Source of the DNA: Oxalobacter formigenes
Lineage (GTDB): Bacteria > Pseudomonadota > Gammaproteobacteria > Burkholderiales > Burkholderiaceae_D
Reading direction: 5' to 3'
Assembly (NCBI GenBank): GCA_019424645.1
Contig: JAHYZB010000089.1
Span: 1 to 14,998 of the forward strand
DNA length: 14,998 nucleotides
Made by a program: the position numbers and the translations under genes. Below the pieces are notes generated by a model that was not told the origin of the DNA, did no database searches, and was given only the letters and a program-made list of their open reading frames with translations. Positions 14,802 through 14,998 of this stretch are shown piece by piece; position 1 is the first letter of the stretch; each line of letters opens with the position of its first letter.

Positions 14802-14998
14802 AAATCTGCAACTGTTCTGTCATGAATGGAGTGTACGGTCTGAAAAACGCTTTTATGATTTGTCTTTTTTGTTCTGCTTATTATGTTTATGTCAACTGTG
14901 ATATGCTGATAAAGGTGGGTATCTCCGATTTCGTTGGCAAGACGGAATATGTTGACAGTCATGCACGTTTTTTTATTTTGTAAATCATGAGAATATTT
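14802..14998 (-). promoter_or_regulatory. Upstream region of the 636-aa gene
   Basis: This AT-rich leader contains a perfect minus-strand TTGACA at 14890-14895, but no convincing -10 stands at 16-18 bp. I see no gene or start of another gene here. The promoter assignment is tentative. Confidence 0.3.

Overview
The window looks like a mid-GC Gram-negative chromosome, most likely betaproteobacterial. The main pointers are an ESPR-type extended signal peptide on a giant autotransporter (known mainly from beta- and gammaproteobacteria), Sec signal peptides on several periplasmic Sel1 proteins, and a MntP manganese exporter. An Oxalobacter-like gut organism would fit, but that is only an impression; no rRNA or other taxonomic marker is present.

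Region 1 (1-3646, + strand) is a cassette array. It opens with the 3' end of a large gene that starts left of the window. A Sel1-repeat secreted protein follows (1181-1999). Next comes a displaced copy of the large gene's 3' module (2073-2453, about 97% identical over 303 bp, then an abruptly different short tail) with a second, paralogous Sel1 protein (2522-3340). A third, diverged and stop-bearing piece of the same gene follows (3413-3646). This layout of parent gene, small partner, orphan 3' end, small partner and decayed orphan resembles polymorphic toxin/immunity loci (CDI, Maf, Rhs). Here the putative immunity partner would be a periplasmic Sel1 protein. The toxin assignment is inference, because no catalytic domain is visible. 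Each Sel1 gene is preceded by the same compact element: a hairpin whose loop carries the -10 box of a good sigma-70-like promoter. In cassette 2 the hairpin also has a U-tract and should work as a terminator.

Region 2 (3647-4533, + strand) holds mntP with its own candidate promoter and a structured leader. It ends in a strong hairpin with an A-run on one side and a T-run on the other, shared with the convergent neighbour.

Region 3 (4558-10016, - strand) is a 1657-residue AIDA-type autotransporter with about 55 passenger repeats. Upstream of it lies the detached C-terminal end of another autotransporter barrel, directly behind the terminator of the next gene.

Region 4 (10052-14801, - strand) contains three more Sel1 proteins. 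One is small and secreted (222 aa). Two are large paralogues (611 and 636 aa) with an unusual plan: signal peptide, Sel1 solenoid, one transmembrane helix, second Sel1 solenoid. With the two in region 1, five Sel1 proteins lie in 15 kb. No tRNA, rRNA, CRISPR array, transposase or IS end was found.
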